A stretch of DNA of 62,412 nucleotides from positions 177 to 62,588 of the forward strand of contig NKYR01000175.1 in NCBI GenBank assembly GCA_003184365.1, read 5' to 3'. The DNA comes from Evernia prunastri. Its lineage: Eukaryota > Ascomycota > Lecanoromycetes > Lecanorales > Parmeliaceae. Below are positions 19,840 to 32,100 of the stretch, piece after piece. Made by a program: the position numbers and the translations under genes. Each line of letters begins with the position of its first letter. Position 1 is the first letter of the stretch. The notes beneath the pieces are model-generated. The model was not told where the DNA came from and ran no database searches. It was given only the letters and a program-made list of their open reading frames with translations.

Positions 19840-21235
19840 TATATCGACAAAACACAACGACAAGGGGAAAATGCCCGCCTCGGCGGCAGAGCGTGTCGTG
19901 AGAAAGGATAAGCCTGCGAGATCAAGCACGCCGCCGAAGATGCTTACACCCCAGTCAACCACCAAACCAGTGGTGATCCCAACCAAGACTAGGAGCGAAG
20001 ACCGGAAAAAAAGCAGGGAATCTTTGTCCAGAGACCGAACACGGAAGGACGTCGGCAAGCCACACGACTCATCCTCGACACCTTCCTCTGTTGCAGCCTT
20101 ACTTGCCATGACTTCGTTGCCCGAGTCAAAATATCACCCTAACCCAGAGAGTCAGCGCAAGGGTTCGATTCGAGCCGGAAGTGAGAAGCAGGACAAAAGG
20201 CGCAAAGACGTTACGAGCCGTGCAATTTCATCATCTAGCCCTCATTCGTGGGGCATGCTACTGAGCCCGCCAGAAGCGGATGAGCCGGAAAGCTGTAGTT
20301 TTGGAAGCGACACGACTCTGGGTCCGTTATCGTCAGTTCGGTCGATGTCTAGCGAGTCGATGCCATCTCTGGAAACGGACACTGACTCGCTGAACTCGGT
20401 CGGTGATCCGGCAACGCCTGACCTAGCGATTGGCAGCCGTAATGGATGCGATAGACGCCAGAAGAGTATCTCTGCATCCAAGGGCGAAGATTGCGTTCTT
20501 GATCATCCGCTACTGCCTCAAATGGCTAGGACGGACAGGGAGGACCAATCTTGTGAAGTCTTCTTGGACGAGTTGCCCCCGGAGCGTACACAGGCTGCGA
20601 GGAGCAGATCGTCATTCAAGTCGAACCTGACAGCATCATTCCGAAAAATAAGGTCTGCCGCCCAATCATTCTCCACCTTTACGGCGCCCGCCGTCCCGCC
20701 AGATGATTATCTATCTCGAGCTCTATTGTCGATTGCCCCACAATTCACTGACGAGAGACGGCCTCTGCCCTCCGCTGATACGCCTGACCCGGCCTTACGT
20801 CGATACCTGAATCCTATCACAATATCGCCCTCGGAATTCCATTACCACCTCGAACAGGAGCGATCTTCGTCATCACAATACGAGTGCAAAGCTTCTATAC
20901 AGTTACAAACCTACCGCCGGAACAAAGGGGGCTCCGAAAAGGCCTCGTCGCCTCCTATCTTCGCCTCGCAGCAGCAAGCACTTGATGCCGCAGACGGCGT
21001 CCCGCACGTGTCGCTTCCTCGTCAGCGGGAGCCTCGCGAAAACAGCGATTTCCTTCGCGTCATTGTGCTCGAGATGAATATGCGGAAAATGGGCAAACTG
21101 AGCAACGCTAGTCCGGGCAGGGCAAGATTGTGGTTGCCGGCTCGGCAGACTGGGAAAACGGGATTGGAAGCGGCGAGTGTAGAAGATAAGAAACGGAAAG
21201 GGACACCGCGACGTTGGATGGGCGTCAAGGCATAG
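19796..21235 (+). CDS. Disordered protein of unknown function
   Basis: A single-exon frame of 479 residues from the first ATG. It is strongly biased to Ser, Pro, Lys and Arg, with basic N-terminal stretches (residues about 20-120) and Ser-rich acidic stretches around 150-220. A more ordered middle part contains SFKSNLTASFRKIRSAAQSF and PDDYLSRALLSIAPQF, followed by RRYLNPITISPSEFHYHLEQ. The C-terminus has a MRKMGKLSNASPGRARLWL segment. The ordered blocks suggest conservation among filamentous ascomycetes, but I cannot assign a domain or function. No membrane segment or signal peptide. Confidence 0.6.
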   Translation: MMVPRAYLYDSPPSDISTKHNDKGKMPASAAERVVRKDKPARSSTPPKMLTPQSTTKPVVIPTKTRSEDRKKSRESLSRDRTRKDVGKPHDSSSTPSSVAALLAMTSLPESKYHPNPESQRKGSIRAGSEKQDKRRKDVTSRAISSSSPHSWGMLLSPPEADEPESCSFGSDTTLGPLSSVRSMSSESMPSLETDTDSLNSVGDPATPDLAIGSRNGCDRRQKSISASKGEDCVLDHPLLPQMARTDREDQSCEVFLDELPPERTQAARSRSSFKSNLTASFRKIRSAAQSFSTFTAPAVPPDDYLSRALLSIAPQFTDERRPLPSADTPDPALRRYLNPITISPSEFHYHLEQERSSSSQYECKASIQLQTYRRNKGGSEKASSPPIFASQQQALDAADGVPHVSLPRQREPRENSDFLRVIVLEMNMRKMGKLSNASPGRARLWLPARQTGKTGLEAASVEDKKRKGTPRRWMGVKA

Positions 21236-21845
21236 ACCTTGCCAATTCTCGGCTTTTTTATTTTTGGGTGGCATTTTAGCGAGTTAGATACCATATATGA
21301 TAGAGTAGATTCAACAATATTCATCCTCATTCTCAATGTGCTCTTGTCTCGGGCTTCTACATTGTTTCAAAAGGGATGCGAACAATACTCATCTTATTTC
21401 ACTGTCTCCAAGTTGTTCGTTGGAGACGACCAGGGTCGATGCAGGATCATGCAAGGGGTGACAGGTGATCTACCACCTTCCTCCTACTGAGAACGATTAT
21501 GCAAGTGACAGACAAGAGGAGAGTAATGATCGTATTTTCTGGGCAGACTCCATTTGACCCTGTCATACTGCACATTTGCAAAGGTTGCTCGTACACGACG
21601 GTAGCTCTGTGGCGAGAAATTGCTACCGCAGGTCCGATCCATCCTAGCAGCATGCTCGGAAATATTTCTTGGCTCATGCAGACGCATCATCCCAATACAA
21701 CTCTCCCCACCCTCTGACTCAGGACTTGATCACCGAAGCAGACTGCTCTCCTCTTTAATAGCATCCTTTGCGACAACTGTGCTGGGCATTCGAATCGACT
21801 CCACTTGGTACGGATTGACGAGGCTCATCGTGTGAGCGCTAGAGT
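21236..21845. other. Convergent intergenic region
   Basis: Between the plus-strand disordered protein and the minus-strand ligase. Contains short open frames on both strands but nothing recognisable. Confidence 0.4.
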
Positions 21846-24800
21846 TTATGTTGGTGCGAAGCCTGCCGACATTTAGCAATCCATCGTCTTCCGATATCAA
21901 AGGGCAGAATTCAGTCTGCCAAACGTAGACTTACGTTCCGCATCCAGCAGCGTCCTCTCTTGCCAGCTTTGCTCGATCCAATCAATTGTCACAAAGCGTG
22001 GCAGGCGTCGAAATCTGAATCGATGTTAGTAGAAGTTCTACTGACGAACACTTGGCTTCGTGAGCGTTACTCGGATGTTCTGAGTCGTAAAGCCCTTGTG
22101 GTACGTCTGTCCGCTCCAACGAGGACATGCGTGATGTCTTCCTCCAAATCGTTTGTGAGACGCGCTCCAGCAAACCTAGCAGTATCGCAGGCCTGCTTCA
22201 TCCTGAAATCCGGACCCTTGTCCGTCAAGGAAGCGTCTTTGGCAAGTTGTTGGTCAGTGTAGAGGAGCAAACCTTCAAACATCCAGCCCGGAAGCTCCCC
22301 CAGATCGGTTCCGTGCTCCTCAAGCTGGCTTTTGAGTTCCTTCGCGCTGAAGCTGTGCTCGAATTTGGCAGGCATGGAATTGAAGATCTGGATAAAGGTC
22401 AATCTCTTGGTATATCAAAGAGGGCTGAGAATTGCCGCACCTCTTTGAGTTCTACTACTGTAATATCCCTGGCAAAGCTATCGCCGTGTTCATCTACAGC
22501 GTCTTCAACACAAGATTCAGATTCTGCAGTAGTGAAGAACATATGCCTGCCGCCGATCAGTGATGCTTTTTGCCTTGAAGGAATCGGCGTCCTACCTCGG
22601 TTCTAAAGGTAAGAGCAAGGATATCCTGCCTGAATCCGCTTCGCTTTGCCGAATGTTATCGAAAAGCCAAGATGGCCTAATTATATCGACGTTGCGGCGC
22701 TTGCACAAAGAGGCGACGTGGACAGTCCCTTGTGTTCCATTAGTATCTTGGAGCAGTCAAAGGCCCAAGGAAACCTACTCTGGTCGCCTATACAGATTGT
22801 ATCAGCCCTTGAATCATTTTGGACGATCTTGCCCCCATTTGATTTGACCAGATTCTCCAATTCCACTTTGGACTTTTTCTCTGGTTTCTGAGACCCCGTC
22901 ATTATATCTGCTGTCTCTTAGCTCGACCCCGATGAAAGCGCCTTTCGAAAACGTACAGAAGCTTAGACCTTCGAGTACGTTGGTCGCTTTGGCCCCAAAT
23001 GACACATTGAGGAGAGCCTCAGCACCTGCTACTGTGAGAGGCCTTTTCCTTGGTACCCGCTGTCTTTTTCTCCTACCGTCATCAATTTTGAATTGCTTTT
23101 CCTTTCCTTCTTTCTCCACATTCCCTTTGAGAGCCATAAAGTCAGATATTGAGAGCGCGGTCTCCCAGGTGCGATCGGTACGGAGCTTCTTGAACCTAGG
23201 GAAGCGCAAAGTGAGTCCCATCTTGAATTGATCTGTTACTGCGACGGACGCGGCCTTCACCTCGACTACAACCGAATCGTTAGGTAGAATCCACTCGTCT
23301 GGCCGTTCAAACTGCAGCTGATCACCGCCCAATGTAATGTATTCAGTGGGCGGGTGTCTGTAATCCCACTTCCTCCATTTGCTGTCGGTCCGATGCCGTA
23401 ATTCAGCGTAATCAGCGGCAGTGAAGCCTCCTCCAACTTTAAAGAAGGAATAGAATTTCATTGGGTTGGCTCCTTGACTTATCTGGTTTTGATCAACCCG
23501 TAGACCGCACATGAAGGATGACAATCTACCGCCGCGATGACCGGAACCATAATAGCCACCAATGATGAGGCAGTCGAGGTTTTCGCCAAATTCCGTCATA
23601 TATTCAGGTTTGACCTTCATCCAATCATCATTACGTTCGTTCAGGCGATATGAGGAACGAGGATTCTTGAGTACTAAACCCTCAGATGCCTCCGCCACCA
23701 CTTTACGCAAGAGAGGGTCGATTGCTGTAGCGTTTTTGGCTTCTTCATACTTGTGAATTTCCATCCTTCGAGCGACGCCTTTGACTGTCCCTTCAAGAGC
23801 TTTTCTACGATCGCGTAATGTGTAATTTGTTAACTCCAGACCGTTCAGGTAGAGTATGTCGAAGACTTTGTACAACGGTCGAATGCTCTTCGTTGCAAAC
23901 TCGTTCTGTTGTTGAGCGAGGGCCGCTGTCTTAAGCGTTCTGAAAGAGTTTAGAGTAAGCATTACTTCTTTCCAAAAAAGCGGAAAAAGAAGGAAAAAAC
24001 CTGTGGTCTTAGTAGAGCCTTGCGGTCCCAACATACGACTCGAGACTCAGATCTTTGTACTGATAAGGAGGGGTTCGCTCCACGTTTTACATACCCAAAT
24101 GGTACCATCGCGTCTTGCTCGGGATCCCATGTGATCATCTCACCGTCTAGTACAATATTCTCTACTCCCTCATCGAATGCTTCTTTGAGGTGCCGGGTGA
24201 GCGCAGAGTTTGGATCTTCAAATCTGTTGCCGTAAAGATAGGTATACTCTTTGGCTTTCCGTGACCAGAAGCCGAATTTTTTCCCTCCAGGTATCTCGTC
24301 GTCGCTAATCATATGAAGCTGCATTCTCTCTCCATCAAGCTAGTAAGGTTTCTAGGGTCAGCACTATCTGTTCGAGGCGGTTTCCCGGGAAACCGAAATA
24401 TATTTGCTAAACAAATAGTTGTGAATTTGAATGCGATACTTTCAAGAGGGGCCTAAGAAGAGGATATATGGACTGCGAAAAACCACACCTTTTCTTCGAT
24501 CCAGAATACCGGATCCTCTTCAGTAGGCTTCATCCGGTCAACCATTTTTTGGAAAGAGTTCATCTGGAATTGAGCCAATTGCGGCTGGAAACATTGCATT
24601 AATGTAATACCTCGCTCCTCCCCCTCTAAGCGAAGAGAAGGATCGTACAGCTCCCAGCAGACGCGGCGCAGGTTGGACGACACGTTGAAGAGACTATCCG
24701 CGTCCGGATGCCAAATATTGAAGAAAGTCTTCTCTGTAGCCCCTACCTTCATCTGACGGAGAATTATTCGTATCAACCACATCATCTCCTCAGCGTTCAT

Positions 24801-25457
24801 CCTCTTGTAAAACTCTGAAAAAATTGGCTCCTGGGCATCTTCTCTCTGGGCCGCAGACAGTTTGTCAAGAAGATCATTGACCTCGCCAACTGTCATATTC
24901 CCGACTTCGGTAAGAATGGGTCTCTTGGAGATGGCTTCGTAGCAGCGACCTGCAAAGTCTCCGGCCATCCTACTGACCGACTTTTGTCCGGGCTGTTTCC
25001 AATTAAGTAAATTATATGCGTCTTCCGCGTCTTTGTTGAGCCTCATAATCTTGATAAGTAGCTTTGCAATGGTTTTCTCTTTTAGACCATACACCGCTCG
25101 TTCTCTGTCTTTTTCGGGAATAATAAGGCGAAAAGCTGGGTGAATGTCATTACCTACTTCTTTCCTCCATCTCGAAATGAAACGCTCGATGATACTCTGA
25201 CGAATTTCATGCGGGTTTTGGCCATCAGGTCCATGGGGCCCCAATTTCTTTCTTGCCACGACTGGACCGGTGGGCTTCTTTTTGTTGTCATTTAATGGAT
25301 TAAAGAGAGCCAAGAAAAGATCATGAAATGGAAGAGTATTTGAATGGTTCCGTGGCCGATTCGGAAACCTTTCATCCAGCTCCTCGTCTCCGAGGGTCTG
25401 GGCAGAGGCTGGACCATCACCAGCACCTTCAGGGTCGACCATTTGTGAGTCTGACAT
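21846..25457 (-). CDS. LIG4: DNA ligase IV (non-homologous end joining)
   Basis: Nine exons (25457-24489, 24339-24095, 23939-22957, 22907-22779, 22728-22596, 22546-22441, 22387-22071, 22014-21935, 21862-21846) sum to 2,979 bases, 992 residues, normal for fungal Lig4. The N-terminal DNA-binding domain is followed by the nucleotidyl-transferase motif EEKLDGE; the catalytic Lys is residue 323, the last codon of exon 1. Further motifs are LDGEMITWD, SEGLVLKNP (motif IV) and DDWMKVKPEY (motif V). Two BRCT regions follow, one with VELENLVKSNGGKI and the other with DITHVLVGADRR ... RFVTIDWIEQSW. The region between the BRCTs (HMFFTTAESES) would bind the Xrcc4/Lif1 partner. The enzyme seals double-strand breaks with ATP. 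An apparent frame break after LEGLSF is explained by a 49-base intron (22908-22956). Confidence 0.95.
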
Positions 25458-26139
25458 GTCTGCAACTCTGGCATTGACTTTTCATATGTGGATTATTTTG
25501 GACAACGGCAGCAATATCAGCAGATCCTTTCTTAAGATTCGATCTTCTCGAGGCTTTTCAGCGTTTGCAAATACTTTCAAGTGCCTGTACAGAAACAGTG
25601 AAGCACTTGGCCTGAGACACGTCAGATTACCTAGACACACAGTGGCAACCTTCCTTTCCCGTCAAACACATTCGATGTCGAGGGTTTACGTTCTTTGCTG
25701 GCCCGAGAAGTAGCCTTCATTCAGCCCTATACCTCTGTCATCAAACTCCGGGTTTTATCCTTGGGACACTTAGCCTACTTGAGAAAGGGGCGCTCTTTTT
25801 TTATTCTACATAAATTCTCGAATAGACAATCTACGAAAAAGTTTTTGGTATAGAAGTTCTTCTTTAGTCTTGTAAATCTATAGCGAAAAATGTCGTTGTC
25901 AAGTTTGATTGATTGATTGATTGCTTCATACTACCCAGGAGTCTTGCCTGATTGGCCGACTATGCGAGATGTGCTATCTATCAAATAATCTACCTAAATT
26001 TCTGAACCATTGAAAGAGGCTACCCTACGGTCGCCGGACCCCTTTCGTAAAGAACCATTTCCTGCTTTTTGACCCGAAACCCTTGGTGTTTTGATATATT
26101 GTAGATTCAGTATGGGGTGGGACCCTCTAAGCCCGGGGG
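25458..26139. other. Ligase IV promoter region
   Basis: No gene seen. A GATT repeat at about 25907-25922. The right end runs into the repeat block. Confidence 0.4.
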
Positions 26140-26814
26140 TCCCAAAGAACAGTATCCCAATTCCAACTCTTTTCCATTTCAGCCCACTAGACGGGATTGC
26201 CCTGACGACTCTGAGGGTCACTACTTCTCAGAGTCTATTGCTCGGTAGGCGGCCGAGGTTCAAGATCCGGCATCACCTTTATCGAGGAATGAGACGGCGG
26301 ATACGTTTCGATAGGGCGAAGTCGAACGATTGGAAACCGTATATATTGAGGCACTCCGGAAGAGGACAGAGTGGATATTCGCTCGTGTTGTAGGCTGAAT
26401 AGGTAGTCGATGACAGTAGAAGAATATGCCCTCTTGGGGTAAGAGGGTGTGTCGGTATTGCGGAGGCTTGATGTGAAGTGAAATGTATTGTCTAGATGTT
26501 GAGATCTGACAGTATAGAGACGTTACGGTCTGTTGATTGCTGGAATGACTTGGATTGCTGGAACTGACTGAAATGACACGTGGCATATTGTTACCGGACG
26601 CGTCGAGAGGACTGTATGTGATATCGATCTTATGCTGAATATAATAGGCTTATGAGAGGGCGGTCCATATCGTTAACTTTATGACTCAGTCAAAAGGAAG
26701 GCATCGTGCTTGATGGCCTGACTGTCGGAAAGAGTACGTGACATTGCGCGATTTTCAGGGGGTCCTTGGACCCGAGGCCTACAGTCGTGTAAACCGCTCA
26801 TTATGGGCACGGGC
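26140..26814. repeat. Repeat copy 1
   Basis: Lacks the 10-base segment GAGGTCGGTA that copies 2-4 carry (after AGAGGGC, near 26660). The left border is not defined by another copy. Confidence 0.8.
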
Positions 26815-26815
26815 N

Positions 26816-27561
26816 TCCCAAAGAACAGTATCCCAATTCCAACTCTTTTCCATTTCAGCCCACTAGACGGGATTGCCCTGACGACTCTGAGGGTCACTAC
26901 TTCTCAGAGTCTATTGCTCGGTAGGCGGCCGAGGTTCAAGATCCGGCATCACCTTTATCGAGGAATGAGACGGCGGATACGTTTCGATAGGGCGAAGTCG
27001 AACGATTGGAAACCGTATATATTGAGGCACTCCGGAAGAGGACAGAGTGGATATTCGCTCGTGTTGTAGGCTGAATAGGTAGTCGATGACGGTAGAAGAA
27101 TATGCCCTCTTGGGGTAAGAGGGTGTGTCGGTATTGCGGAGGCTTGATGTGAAGTGAAATGTATTGTCTAGATGTTGAGATCTGACAGTATAGAGACGTT
27201 ACGGTCTGTTGATTGCTGGAATGACTTGGATTGCTGGAAATGACTGAAATGACACGTGGCATATTGTTACCGGACGCGTCGAGAGGACTGTATGTGATAT
27301 CGATCTTATGCTGAATATAATAGGCTTATGAGAGGGCGAGGTCGGTAGGCGGTCCATATCGTTAACTTTAAGACTCAGTCGAAAGGAAGGCATCGTGCTT
27401 GATGGCCTGACTGTCGGAAAGAGTACGTGACATTGCGCGATTTTCAGGGGGTCCTTGGACCCGAGGCCTACAGTCGTGTAAACCGCTCATTATGGGCACG
27501 GGCAGATACCTTATAATGAGCTGATTACCGTACTGCAGGCCTCAGGCCCATAAATGATGTC
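26816..27561. repeat. Repeat copy 2
   Basis: Starts at the same base as copy 1 (TCCCAAAG) and extends about 70 bases further right before the N. Confidence 0.8.
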
Positions 27562-27562
27562 N

Positions 27563-27988
27563 AGATCTGACAGTATAGAGACGTTACGGTCTGTTGATTG
27601 CTGGAATGACTTGGATTGCTGGAAATGACTGAAATGACACGTGGCATATTGTTACCGGACGCGTCGAGAGGACTGTATGTGATATCGATCTTATGCTGAA
27701 TATAATAGGCTTATGAGAGGGCGAGGTCGGTAGGCGGTCCATATCGTTAACTTTATGACTCAGTCGAAAGGAAGGCATCGTGCTTGATGGCCTGACTGTC
27801 GGAAAGAGTACGTGACATTGCGCGATTTTCAGGGGCTCCTTGGACCCGAGGCCTACAGTCGTGTAAACCGCTCATTATGGGCACGGGCAGATACCTTATA
27901 ATGAGCTGATTACCGTATTGCAGGCCTCAGGCCCATAAATGATGTCGTTGTGGTTGTGGGAACAAAAATGTGGTTTTGCGCTGTTGTT
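27563..27988. repeat. Repeat copy 3 (right part only)
   Basis: Starts inside the unit at AGATCTGAC and reaches the right border ...GCTGTTGTT, shared with copy 4. Confidence 0.8.
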
Positions 27989-28313
27989 GATCCTATTCTG
28001 CTTGCTGGTATCGAGGAAGCCGGATTCAGTTTAGGCCTAGAAGGGAAGGTTAGTCAGCAAGAGCCACTGCAGCCACAGAGCATAAGCCTCAGCCTCTTCG
28101 CGACTATCCCTTCTCTAGACCAATGAACCTCCAAATCTTACCAGCCTTTCTCCTACTTAAGCATCGAAGAATAGTGCCGCGAGCATGCTGCAGTAGTCGG
28201 GTGCTTCTCTCCGAGTGTCTTCCTATATCCAGTGTATGCTCGATGGTAAAATGATGAACACAATTGCATCCTTGGGAGTCAAGGATAGTCCGATTTGAGC
28301 TAAAGCTTAAGAN

Positions 28314-28819
28314 GAATATGCCCTCTTGGGGTAAGAGGGTGTGTCGGTATTGCGGAGGCTTGATGTGAAGTGAAATGTATTGTCTAGATGTTGAGATCTG
28401 ACAGTATAGAGACGTTACGGTCTGTTGATTGCTGGAATGACTTGGATTGCTGGAAATGACTGAAATGACACGTGGCATATTGTTACCGGACGCGTCGAGA
28501 GGACTGTATGTGATATCGATCTTATGCTGAATATAATAGGCTTATGAGAGGGCGAGGTCGGTAGGCGGTCCATATCGTTAACTTTATGACTCAGTCGAAA
28601 GGAAGGCATCGTGCTTGATGGCCTGACTGTCGGAAAGAGTACGTGACATTGCGCGATTTTCAGGGGGTCCTTGGACCCGAGGCCTACAGTCGTGTAAACC
28701 GCTCATTATAGGCACGGGCAGATACCTTATAATGAGCTGATTACCGTACTGCAGGCCTCAGGCCCATAAATGATGTCGTTGTGGTTGTGGGAACAAAAAT
28801 GTGGTTTTGCGCTGTTGTT
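28314..28819. repeat. Repeat copy 4 (right part only)
   Basis: Starts inside the unit at GAATATGCCC after an N and ends at the same right border as copy 3. Confidence 0.8.
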
Positions 28820-29148
28820 CACTCTATATCTGATGAAGATCCAGTAGTGCCACCGCGTCCGACTCGCGTTAGCCGCCTGCCTTAGTCGAAGCTCAGATGG
28901 GACTAGCGTTATTTACTAGCATCTAAATTTCTTAGCGGCATAAATCTTGGCTTCCGAATCTTGACTCAGAGTGAATATAGAGAGCCTGCGCTTGCCACAG
29001 CGACGATCCAGAAGGCATGTTGGAGGAGCTTGTCCGTTTCACCAAACCGCCTCCTTGTCACCTTAGTACTTGATTGTACTTCGATTTCCAGCCTCCATCA
29101 AACCACAACTTTGCGCAGTAGTCGCATTCACTGACTCTGCGACTCACC
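28820..29148. other. BRR2 promoter region with a possible retroelement scrap
   Basis: Just beyond repeat copy 4 a short plus-strand frame reads SDEDPVVPPRPTRVSRLP (28828-28884). It resembles the linker between integrase and reverse transcriptase in Ty1/copia polyproteins. It is too short to be sure. The rest is the 5' flank of BRR2. Confidence 0.3.
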
Positions 29149-32100
29149 ATGGCGGACCCTAACAACATCTCGCAGTACAAGTATGCTGCCATGTCCAACT
29201 TGGTCCTGCAGCATGACAAACGTTTCTCTACTCGTCGCAATGACGAAGTCACAGGTGATCCCGAGTCCTTGGCGGGTCGTATCAACATTCGCGACATGGG
29301 GTCGAGAGATGCTCGGGAGAATGCTCCAAAACAGAAAAAGAAGACCACAGATCTCAAGAATGTCGAGCGAGGCAGCATTAGAGAAGGAGAGGAAGTGTTG
29401 AAGAGAGAGCAGAAGAAGAGGAAGCCAGGCGAGCCGGAACAGATGCGAGGGGCTGGCATCCTTTCTGCGGCAGATGCGCTCGTAGAAGGGTTGAAGTATC
29501 GACCGCGGACTCCAGCAACACGGCAGACCTATGATCTCATCTTGACAACGACTGCAAATAATCTGGGTGACGTGCCTCACGAGGTTGTGAGAAGCGCCGC
29601 GGATGCGATACTTGAGCTTCTCAAAGACGAAAACATGAAGGATTTTGACAAGAAGAAGGAAATTGACGATCTACTGGGTGTTACAATGGATCCAAAGGCG
29701 TTTAATGAACTGGTCAATTTGGGGAAGAAGATTACGGATTACGATGGCCAGGATGATGATGCAAATATGGACGAGGACGGCGCAGGAAACGCGGAGGAGG
29801 ACGTCGAACTGGACGAGAAACAGGGTGTAGCTGTAGTCTTCGACGAATCGGATGATGAAGAAGAAGGTGGTCCCGAGACTTTGGAGGTCAGAGATGAGGA
29901 CGAGCCTTCCTCTGATGAGGAGGAGGAGAATGCTGAAATGCAGGTGGATGGCGCCGCCACCGGTGGCGCTGAAGCAAAGGACCCAGTTGGAGAGACAGGA
30001 GAGGGTGGGGAAATGATCATTGACGGCAATACTGGCAGTTCGAGCACGAAAAAGGACCGAAAAGCGGAAATGAACATTGTCGCCGTACGAGACATAGATG
30101 CATACTGGCTACAACGACAAATCGGTGTTATATACAATGACGCTCATATCCAGCAATTAAAGACTCAAGAAGCGCTGCAGCTTCTATCTGGTGTCTCGGT
30201 TGACGGAGAAGACAAGCCTCTGAGGGAGATTGAGAATGAGCTAATGGAGCTCTTCGACTGGGAGCATCATGAGTTGGTTGAGAAGTTCATCATAAATCGA
30301 GACAAGATCGTATGGGTCACTCGTTGGCGAAGAGCAGCGGAAGATGAGAACGCTAGAGACGCTTTGGAGCGCGAGATGATCGCAGAAGGTCACCGGCCTA
30401 TCCTTGATGAGCTCGAAGGTCGAAATGACGAGGATGTCGATGGTGTTGCGAAGCCAAGCAAGAAGCTCAAGCTTGACCTCATGGATATCGATGTATCATC
30501 GGCAGTAACGGATACAGCACCTGCGAAGAAAGACGGAGCTTTGGTTGGAGGCCTGCAACCGAAGAGACTGATCAACCTCGAGAACCTCGTCTTCGATCAA
30601 GGGAACCATCTGATGACGAATCAGAATGTCAAGCTTCCCAATGGAACGACGAAGCGGACTTTCAAGGGTTACGAAGAAATTCACGTGCCAGCTCCCAAGG
30701 CACGCCGAGATGCCAGCGAGCGCAATAATATGCCGACAACTGATTTGCCAGAGTGGGCACGTCAAGGATTTGGTAGCTCGAAAGAATTGAATCGTATTCA
30801 AACAAAGTGTTTTCCAACAGCATTCGAGGACGATGGAAACATGCTGATCTGTGCGCCGACTGGTTCTGGAAAAACGAATGTGGCAATGCTAGCCATGCTT
30901 CGCGAGATTGGGAAGAATCGAAATCCTGAGACCGGAGAGATCATGCTCGATGATTTCAAGATTGTCTACATCGCTCCATTGAAGGCTTTGGTCCAGGAGC
31001 AAGTAGGCAATTTTGGGAAACGACTTGAACCCTACGGCGTAAAGGTCTCCGAGCTTACCGGTGACCGGCAACTTACCAAACAGCAGATTGCTGACACACA
31101 AATCATTGTCACAACGCCAGAGAAGTGGGATGTCATTACCCGAAAGGCAACGGATATGAGCTATACCAGTCTTGTCAGACTCATCATCATCGACGAAATC
31201 CATCTTCTGCACGATGATCGAGGCCCAGTACTTGAGAGCATAGTCAGCAGGACCATCCGAAAGATTGAACAAACGGGAGACCCGGTCCGGCTGGTAGGTC
31301 TAAGTGCAACCCTTCCCAATTACCGAGACGTAGCAAGCTTTCTGCGTGTCGATCCCATCACTGGTCTTTTCCATTTTGATGGATCCTACAGACCATGTCC
31401 TCTGCGTCAGGAGTTCATCGGGGTCACAGATAAAAAGGCGATCAAGCAGCTTAAGACTATGAACGACGTTTGCTACACCAAAGTCATGGAACAGGTCGGC
31501 CAGAACAAGCAACAGCTATTGATCTTTGTACACTCGCGGAAAGAAACAGCCAAGACTGCTAAATACATCAAAGACAAGGCTCTGGAGATGGAGACCATAG
31601 GGCAGATCCTTCGGAGCGATGCAGCAAGTCGAGAAATCCTCGAGGAAGAGTCTGGTCAGGTGATGGATCGGGACCTGAAAGAGTTGATGCCTTACGGATT
31701 CGGCATTCATCACGCTGGTATGAGTCGCTCTGACCGAAGCTCCGTCGAAGATCTTTTCGCCGATGGTTCACTTCAAGTCCTCGTCTGTACGGCAACGTTG
31801 GCGTGGGGCGTGAATCTCCCGGCACATACTGTCATTATCAAGGGCACCCAGATCTATTCCCCCGAGAAAGGTAGCTGGGTGGAATTAAGCCCACAGGATG
31901 TCTTGCAAATGCTTGGTCGTGCAGGCCGGCCTCAGTATGATACCTTTGGAGAGGGTATCATCATAACGACGCAGAGTGAAATGCAATACTATCTGTCGCT
32001 TATGAATCAGCAGCTTCCGATAGAGAGTCAGTTTATCAGCAAGCTGGCTGATAACCTCAATGCAGAAATAGTCCTTGGCAACGTCAGGACCCGAGACGAA

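Larger units (their letters stand above)
26140..28819. repeat. Block of four direct copies of a dispersed repeat, with collapsed joins
   Basis: The same sequence occurs at 26140-26814, 26816-27561, 27563-27988 and 28314-28819, all in one orientation and nearly identical. Single Ns at 26815, 27562 and 28313 stand exactly at copy boundaries. 27989-28312 is unique to the block. The copies have no clear TG...CA ends, so an LTR nature is not shown. The low divergence indicates recent spread. Confidence 0.8.

Noticed and set aside
22814..22960. Apparent +1 frameshift in DNA ligase IV (G-run at about 22894)
   Set aside because: A 49-base intron (22908-22956) with a GTACGT donor, a CTAAG branch and a CAG acceptor restores the frame and the family sequence, and brings the total to a multiple of three.
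26240..26290. tRNA-like 3' half (GGTTCAAGATCC) in the repeat
   Set aside because: Only a T-arm-like stretch is present; no acceptor, D or anticodon arms can be paired around it, and it recurs in repeat copy 2 as part of the repeat.
25994..28609. ORFs of 60-124 codons repeated in the 26-28 kb block
   Set aside because: They recur because the DNA repeats; composition is not protein-like and some cross Ns.
26140..28819. CRISPR-like or satellite array
   Set aside because: Units are 500-750 bases and differ in extent, with Ns between them; this is a dispersed-repeat assembly effect in a eukaryote.
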